A stretch of DNA of 35,849 nucleotides, taken from Bacillus hominis. GTDB lineage: Bacteria > Bacillota > Bacilli > Bacillales > Bacillaceae_G. Positions 31,775 through 35,849 of this stretch are shown here, piece after piece (position 1 is the first letter of the stretch; each line of letters opens with the position of its first letter). The notes beneath the pieces were generated by a model that did no database searches, was not told the DNA's origin, and saw only the letters and a list, made by a program, of their open reading frames with translations. The DNA is taken from contig NZ_BOQD01000176.1 of the NCBI RefSeq assembly GCF_018332515.1, positions 1 to 35,849 of the forward strand. The letters run 5' to 3'. A program made the translations under genes and the position numbers.

Positions 31775-32716
31775 ATGGATATACCTAAACAATTGATGAT
31801 TGGTAGTGTACCGTACGATGTGGAAGTCGTAAAAGGATGGCTTGAAGAAAGAGAAAACGGAGAAGTAAGAATTGCAGAAGTAACGTATCACGAACAACAA
31901 ATCAAGATTTCGGACAATGTAGCGAAGCATGAAGGGCAAATGAAAAACGTACTTCATGAAGCGATTCACGCAATGCTTTATGAATACGGACTCGATCGTT
32001 TAAATAAAGAAGCAAACGTAAATGCATTAACTACAGTCTTTTTCGACTTTATTAAAAATAACATTCGTGGTGGTATCTCCAGTTTTGTAGGGTATCAGTA
32101 TTTATTACTTAAACGTCCAGAAAAAACGAATATAGAATTTTATGATTCTGATGCGGATCCTGCCACTCTAAGATTAAAAAAAGAAACAGATGAACTTTCA
32201 TTTATAAATACAGCGGCGGAACTTGTACAAACTATTAATCAACACCCACCAGAAGTGGATGTTTCAGTATTAGGAACTGCGATGGCAAAAACGGAGATTC
32301 ATAACGCAGTAGACGATATTACGCGTGAACAGCTTCATGAATGGACTGTCAAAACGGCTCCTGAAAAGCCGACTCGTAAACTTCCAATCGTAGACGTAAA
32401 TCGTAGCTCGTTTCCTGTTGAAGAGATAGCAAAGATCACGAAAAAAGAAGAAGAAGCTGATCCGATTCATTGGAAAACAGGTATTAAGTATGACGAAGAA
32501 GGCAATCCGAGATATCGTACACGCTATGAGTGCCGCATGTGTGGAAATCGTGGGAATCAATACGAGTACAAAGAGAACAAATTCACGAAATGTCATAAAT
32601 GTAATGCGAAACTCAAGATAGTACAGGCAACGAAAAATGGATTCCCTGAACGCGATGCATTCGGTAATTTTTACGTAGCTAATGATGAATACAGCGTTAT
32701 TTTGGATGGTGAGTAA
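31775..32716 (+). CDS. HExxH protein with C-terminal zinc ribbon
   Basis: 313 residues. Near residue 60, NVLHEAIHAMLYEYG carries HEAIH, an HExxH zinc-peptidase motif like that in ImmA/IrrE or SprT-type phage proteins. The middle (about 110-230) is low-complexity and acidic. The C-terminus has CRMCG and CHKC pairs about 20 residues apart, a zinc ribbon. If active, it could cleave a regulator; ImmA-type proteases release phage or ICE repressors. That activity is inference from one motif, and the repressor here has no known partner. Confidence 0.6.
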   Translation: MDIPKQLMIGSVPYDVEVVKGWLEERENGEVRIAEVTYHEQQIKISDNVAKHEGQMKNVLHEAIHAMLYEYGLDRLNKEANVNALTTVFFDFIKNNIRGGISSFVGYQYLLLKRPEKTNIEFYDSDADPATLRLKKETDELSFINTAAELVQTINQHPPEVDVSVLGTAMAKTEIHNAVDDITREQLHEWTVKTAPEKPTRKLPIVDVNRSSFPVEEIAKITKKEEEADPIHWKTGIKYDEEGNPRYRTRYECRMCGNRGNQYEYKENKFTKCHKCNAKLKIVQATKNGFPERDAFGNFYVANDEYSVILDGE

Positions 32717-32718
32717 AG

Positions 32719-32865
32719 ATGAAGAATATACCTACAAAAAACATAAGTGAAGAACTGGAGACACGTGAGGGTGTCACAACAGTACAAGTAAGCCCCCATG
32801 AAAAGATTGAAGTAGCCGGTATTACGGTTGAGGGTCCGGCTGTAATTCTAATTAATAAAGACTAG
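32719..32865 (+). CDS. BC1881-family small protein
   Basis: 48 residues. MKNIPTKNISEELETREGVT, then VEGPAVILINKD at the end, matches the short family named after B. cereus BC1881, found in phages of this group; its function is unknown. It starts 2 bases after the upstream stop with a weak ribosome binding site (GGTGAGTAAAG). Confidence 0.65.
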   Translation: MKNIPTKNISEELETREGVTTVQVSPHEKIEVAGITVEGPAVILINKD

Positions 32866-32875
32866 GAGTGACTGG

Positions 32876-32971
32876 ATGGAACTTATATATGAATATCCGA
32901 TTTGGACAACGTGGTTCATCTGTGTAATATTCTTTGGTTTAGCTAGCGTTATAGAAACGATTAAGAAGTAA
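32876..32971 (+). CDS. Small single-pass membrane peptide (31 residues)
   Basis: MELIYEYPIWTTWFICVIFF plus 11 residues ending in two lysines. There is one hydrophobic helix with a basic end, preceded by AGGAGTGACTGG. Many phages carry such tiny membrane peptides; no function can be assigned. Confidence 0.6.
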   Translation: MELIYEYPIWTTWFICVIFFGLASVIETIKK

Positions 32972-32991
32972 AGAAAAGGAGCTGAAGAGAA

Positions 32992-33372
32992 ATGAAGGAA
33001 AAAGATTTAAACATTTCAGAAGTACGAGGTGCGAAAAAGAACATTTCAGACTTACAAGTTTATGGTGATGTAGATATGTTCGCTTTACTTTGCAAAGCGA
33101 GTTCTCAAGAACAAGGTTGGATGAAATCAACTAAGGTTTGTAACGTAAAAGGCGGTTGCGTGATGCAGGTGACAACGCAGCAGAAGAATCCTGATGGTAG
33201 TTATGCGGTAGCTGAGGCTTTAACGTATGTGCCAGGTGTTCATATTGATACAGAAAGTGAACCGCGAAAGATGGTTCCAATCCCTGCGGAAAAATATGAA
33301 GTTAACACTCTTGTAGAACTAGGGGAACGACGTCTTCAATCTAGTTGGATAAAAGGAGCTGAAGAGAAATGA
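32992..33372 (+). CDS. Hypothetical phage protein (126 residues)
   Basis: The start ATG follows AAAAGGAGCTGAAGAGAA. A mixed alpha/beta protein with a cysteine-containing middle (WMKSTKVCNVKGGCVMQVTT) and a C-terminus ending ERRLQSSWIKGAEEK. Its last residues are encoded by a second copy of the same ribosome binding site sequence, which serves the AbrB-type gene. Not recognised. Confidence 0.65.
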   Translation: MKEKDLNISEVRGAKKNISDLQVYGDVDMFALLCKASSQEQGWMKSTKVCNVKGGCVMQVTTQQKNPDGSYAVAEALTYVPGVHIDTESEPRKMVPIPAEKYEVNTLVELGERRLQSSWIKGAEEK

Positions 33373-33650
33373 AATCAACAGGTATCATTCGTAACATTGA
33401 TCCATTAGGACGTATTGTGGTTCCGATGGAATTACGCCGTACATTAGGTATCCAGGTAAAGGATCCTATGGAGATTTTCGTAGATGGTGAATCTATTATT
33501 CTACAAAAATATAATCCTAATAACTCTTGCCAAATTACAGGCGAGGTTTCAGAAGAAAATATTGAACTAGCTGGCGGTAAACTCGTGCTAAGTCCTGAAG
33601 GGGTTGATCAGGTATTAGCGGAACTCGAAGCACGTTTGAAGGGGCGATAA
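33369..33650 (+). CDS. AbrB/SpoVT-type transcriptional regulator
   Basis: 93 residues. MKSTGIIRNIDPLGRIVVPM and LRRTLGIQVKDPMEIFVDG form the swapped-hairpin AbrB DNA-binding domain at the N-terminus; the C-terminal half is short and unrelated. AbrB proteins are transition-state regulators; phage copies can interfere with host or phage gene timing. It overlaps the previous gene by 4 bases. Confidence 0.85.
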   Translation: MKSTGIIRNIDPLGRIVVPMELRRTLGIQVKDPMEIFVDGESIILQKYNPNNSCQITGEVSEENIELAGGKLVLSPEGVDQVLAELEARLKGR

Positions 33651-33651
33651 A

Positions 33652-33849
33652 ATGAGCGAACCTAATAAGCAATATACAAATATCGAACTGGAAATGATTT
33701 TGGACAATTTTGTCAAGGCGTTACCAATGCAAATACGAATGCAGCGCGAGATGTCTAAATTACTTAAAGCACGTTTTGACGCACTTGTTTCAGAAGGTTT
33801 TACTGAACAACAAGCACTAGAAATTGTAAAGTCACGAGGTATAGAGTGA
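33652..33849 (+). CDS. Small hypothetical protein (65 residues)
   Basis: Helical (MSEPNKQYTNIELEMILDNF, then ARFDALVSEGFTEQQALEIV, a UBA-like end often seen in small phage proteins). It starts one base after the AbrB stop with AAGGGGCG upstream, and its end overlaps the next gene by 4 bases. Function unknown. Confidence 0.6.
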   Translation: MSEPNKQYTNIELEMILDNFVKALPMQIRMQREMSKLLKARFDALVSEGFTEQQALEIVKSRGIE

Positions 33850-34043
33850 AAGGTTCGGAAGCAATTTTACGAGCGATGCACCAGGTTGGAGGAGAAATCC
33901 CGGCTACGCAGTTTGATACGTGGCTGGGACAACTCTCTCAGTTAGGTCTACTGGAGCAAGTCACGAAAGATGATAAACATGTTTATTATTATCGGCTTAC
34001 AGATAACGCAAGACAGTTTTTAGCAAAGAAGGGTATTATTTAA
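33846..34043 (+). CDS. Small winged-helix-like protein (65 residues)
   Basis: GTG start, overlapping the previous stop. LRAMHQVGGEIPATQFDTWL, LSQLGLLEQVTKDDKHVYYY and RLTDNARQFLAKKGI follow the helix, turn and wing order of short winged-helix proteins (PadR/MarR-like). It could be a small DNA-binding regulator. Its last four bases overlap the convergent kinase gene. Confidence 0.55.
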   Translation: MKGSEAILRAMHQVGGEIPATQFDTWLGQLSQLGLLEQVTKDDKHVYYYRLTDNARQFLAKKGII

Positions 34044-35245
34044 ATACCAGATACCGCTAATGATGGGGCTACGTCCTCAAAAAATGCAGTTGCTAATTCT
34101 TTTGTACTAGCAAATCTATATACAGTTTCGAAGTGAGTTCCTTTTCTGAAGAATTCTTCAAATAAAGGGTTGGTAAAACTTCCATCATCTAATCTACTAG
34201 TGAAAATATAATAAATTAGTCTTGTTAGTGCGTATGTTTCATGGCACATTTCGTAATTTTTAAACCCTGTAAGTCCTAGATGTGGATCATTAAGCGAGCC
34301 TTTTAGTTCTGTGCCAAAACGCGTAAGTTTACTACCTGGAATTTTTACGAGACCGAAGTCTGAAACTTTTATCATTTTTGAACCATCAAGATGTTTTATT
34401 AGTATATTTTTCGGTGAAATATCTCTGTGCAGAATCTCTTTACTATGTATGTATTGAAATGCGTTACAAATTTGACGGACAAACATAAGTTTTTCATTTA
34501 TAAATTTATGGTCAGAATGCTGTTCAACATAATCTTCTAGAGTTTCATCTACACATTCCATGATGTAATAATTTTGTTCTTTATTTAATGAGTAAACATC
34601 AAGAATAAAAGGATGATTTAAATTTTTCATCACATCAAATTCCCTATAAAAGCGCTCTTTTTCATCTTCTGTTAAGTCATCAAGTGCTTGTTTATACGCG
34701 AATTCATGGTCATAAAGAGGGTCTAGGTATTTATACACAGTCGCGTATGAGCCTCCACCAATTTCTTCAGCAGGGAATGTGAAAATACTGGTAGATCTCA
34801 CGGCTGTTATTCCTGATTTTAATGTAAAAATAGGATTAATTTCTTCTAACTTCGCAGGGATAAAAGCATTTGGTAATGGGCTGCCGCCGCTAGTTCTTAG
34901 AAATGTTTTACAGTAACCGAGATATTGGCTATAGTTAGAATTCAATTCAAAAGCAAATGGAGTATCAATTGTATGATCTTGCAAAGTATTTATATCTGTT
35001 ATCAACTTGTATAACATTCGGCTTTCATCAGCATTATAATGTCCGGATTGCGATTTAGTGTTGAGGTAGTTAAGTAAACCGTTAAAACTTTCATGAAAAA
35101 AAGCAAAGAGTTTATCTAAAGGGGCAGGCATACCCTCATAAAATTTTAAGAATCTTTTATTTAGATTACTGCCATAAATATTTTGATAATGCTCCAATTG
35201 TTCTTCTAGGTAGTTAACTAAGTATTCTTCGTTTGTTGTAGTCAT
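34040..35245 (-). CDS. Eukaryotic-type Ser/Thr protein kinase with N-terminal helical domain
   Basis: 401 residues; ATG with CAGGAGG upstream on the minus strand. Residues 1-150 are a helical domain of no known family. The kinase domain follows: glycine loop EEIGGGSYATVY (163-170), catalytic lysine AYK (K185), alpha-C Glu (REFDVM), HRDISPKNIL (273-282) and SDFGLV (296-298). There is no PASTA domain or membrane segment, so it is unlike the housekeeping PrkC/PknB kinase. Single soluble kinases of this kind can be anti-phage (the staphylococcal Stk2 abortive infection kinase is an example). It is in reverse orientation at the edge of the phage operon and is probably cargo for superinfection immunity. 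Confidence 0.82.
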   Translation of the reverse strand: MTTTNEEYLVNYLEEQLEHYQNIYGSNLNKRFLKFYEGMPAPLDKLFAFFHESFNGLLNYLNTKSQSGHYNADESRMLYKLITDINTLQDHTIDTPFAFELNSNYSQYLGYCKTFLRTSGGSPLPNAFIPAKLEEINPIFTLKSGITAVRSTSIFTFPAEEIGGGSYATVYKYLDPLYDHEFAYKQALDDLTEDEKERFYREFDVMKNLNHPFILDVYSLNKEQNYYIMECVDETLEDYVEQHSDHKFINEKLMFVRQICNAFQYIHSKEILHRDISPKNILIKHLDGSKMIKVSDFGLVKIPGSKLTRFGTELKGSLNDPHLGLTGFKNYEMCHETYALTRLIYYIFTSRLDDGSFTNPLFEEFFRKGTHFETVYRFASTKELATAFFEDVAPSLAVSGI

Positions 35246-35401
35246 ACATGAAACCTCCTGCTAATGCGTATTTATATAATCATAACAAAAAATGCATATT
35301 TTGGTTATATAAATTTAAAGATTTGGCAAGGTGGTTAAGAGCTGTGTTTTTTAAATGAATACAACAGAGGGAGGAAGCTGTATGGAAAAGGAGTAAGGAA
35401 C

Positions 35402-35728
35402 ATGACGTCCGAAGAAATCCGTAACTTACAAATCGATGGAGTAGATGTTCCGTTTTACGATGGATATGTGACGATACAAGAAGGAGTTGTTACGGGTAAG
35501 CTCACCTGGAGTCTCCATGTTGTGGATTATGGGGTAAGTGAATTTGTGGCCACGAACCAGTTACGTGATGTGAATATCGAGACAGAGCAGGGCAATGTAT
35601 ATGCTGGAGAAGGATTGATTGCGAAAGTGACTGAGGAACGGTTTCTCTTAGCTGGAAAGTCGGTGCTACGTGGTTATGAGACAACAGCGACGTGGCACGT
35701 GTTTCAAGATTCGGAGATTCACAGCTGA
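35402..35728 (+). CDS. Hypothetical phage protein (108 residues)
   Basis: ATG with AAAAGGAG 8 bases upstream. The protein is beta-rich (VDVPFYDGYVTIQEGVVTGK, LHVVDYGVSEFVATN, LLAGKSVLRGYETTATWHVF), like a small beta-sandwich or barrel domain. No family recognised. The last 121 bases of the window after it are non-coding: an AGGAGGGGGT/ACCCCCCTT-like pair (about 35766-35829) encloses an A-rich stretch, perhaps a leader for the next gene. Confidence 0.65.
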   Translation: MTSEEIRNLQIDGVDVPFYDGYVTIQEGVVTGKLTWSLHVVDYGVSEFVATNQLRDVNIETEQGNVYAGEGLIAKVTEERFLLAGKSVLRGYETTATWHVFQDSEIHS

Positions 35729-35849
35729 TTACACGAAAATAAAAATATATAAAAGAAAAGTTTTTAGGAGGGGGTCTAATACACTACAGTACTCAAAAAA
35801 GAAAAAGACAATAAAAAAGAACCCCCCTTAAAAAAATATACCTTATATA

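Noticed and set aside
35382-35396. Four-codon leader MEKE before the last gene
   Set aside because: It most likely only overlaps the ribosome binding site AAAAGGAG of the next gene; nothing supports a leader peptide role.
8670-35849. Search for an integrase, transposase or tRNA att gene
   Set aside because: None of the supported frames carries tyrosine or serine recombinase motifs, and no tRNA cloverleaf was noticed; the recombinase is probably outside the window.

Overview
The window looks like a Bacillus cereus-group chromosome (AT-rich, strong AGGAGG-type ribosome binding sites, many GTG/TTG starts) carrying the early half of a temperate phage. Two gene types point to that group: an AimR/AimP arbitrium pair, and a fused archaeo-eukaryotic primase-MCM helicase of the kind described from a B. 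cereus prophage. No tRNA, rRNA, CRISPR array, transposase or integrase was found.

Bases 1 to about 8.7 kb are ordinary host chromosome: the end of an O-methyltransferase gene, a TelA/XpaC-like pair, a PlsY-type acyltransferase, a GNAT-aminotransferase fusion, a short threonine ammonia-lyase, and a MarR repressor with an MFS exporter. Most units end in clear hairpin terminators. The MFS gene is preceded by two palindromes that fit MarR control. From 8.7 to 9.39 kb there is no intact gene; it holds a start-less C-terminal gene fragment, a long inverted repeat and an 80-base three-stem element. The host/prophage junction is probably here, but the att core cannot be placed without the right end.

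From 9.39 to 12 kb is the lysis-lysogeny decision region: aimR, a 51-codon aimP, a terminator, a 57-codon gene in the aimX position, then a leftward XRE repressor and a rightward Cro-like XRE gene separated by divergent promoters with operator-like repeats. From 12 to 28.7 kb is one tightly packed rightward operon for DNA metabolism. It encodes a Rad50/SbcC-type ATPase split into two separate halves around the zinc hook, an SbcD/Mre11-type nuclease, a RecU-like nuclease, an SF2 helicase, a probable ssDNA-binding protein, the primase-MCM fusion, a family A DNA polymerase and an all-alpha dUTPase. Small coiled-coil or basic proteins lie between them.

From 28.7 to 35.8 kb the layout loosens. Three leftward cargo-like genes (a GNAT acetyltransferase, an Ena/DUF3992-like protein and a eukaryotic-type protein kinase) interrupt rightward phage genes (zinc-ribbon proteins, an HExxH protein, a BC1881-family protein, an AbrB-type regulator and small unknowns). 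A 1.4 kb gene-poor stretch carries repeated short hairpins and a recurring AT-rich motif. Structural and lysis genes are not seen and would lie beyond the right edge.
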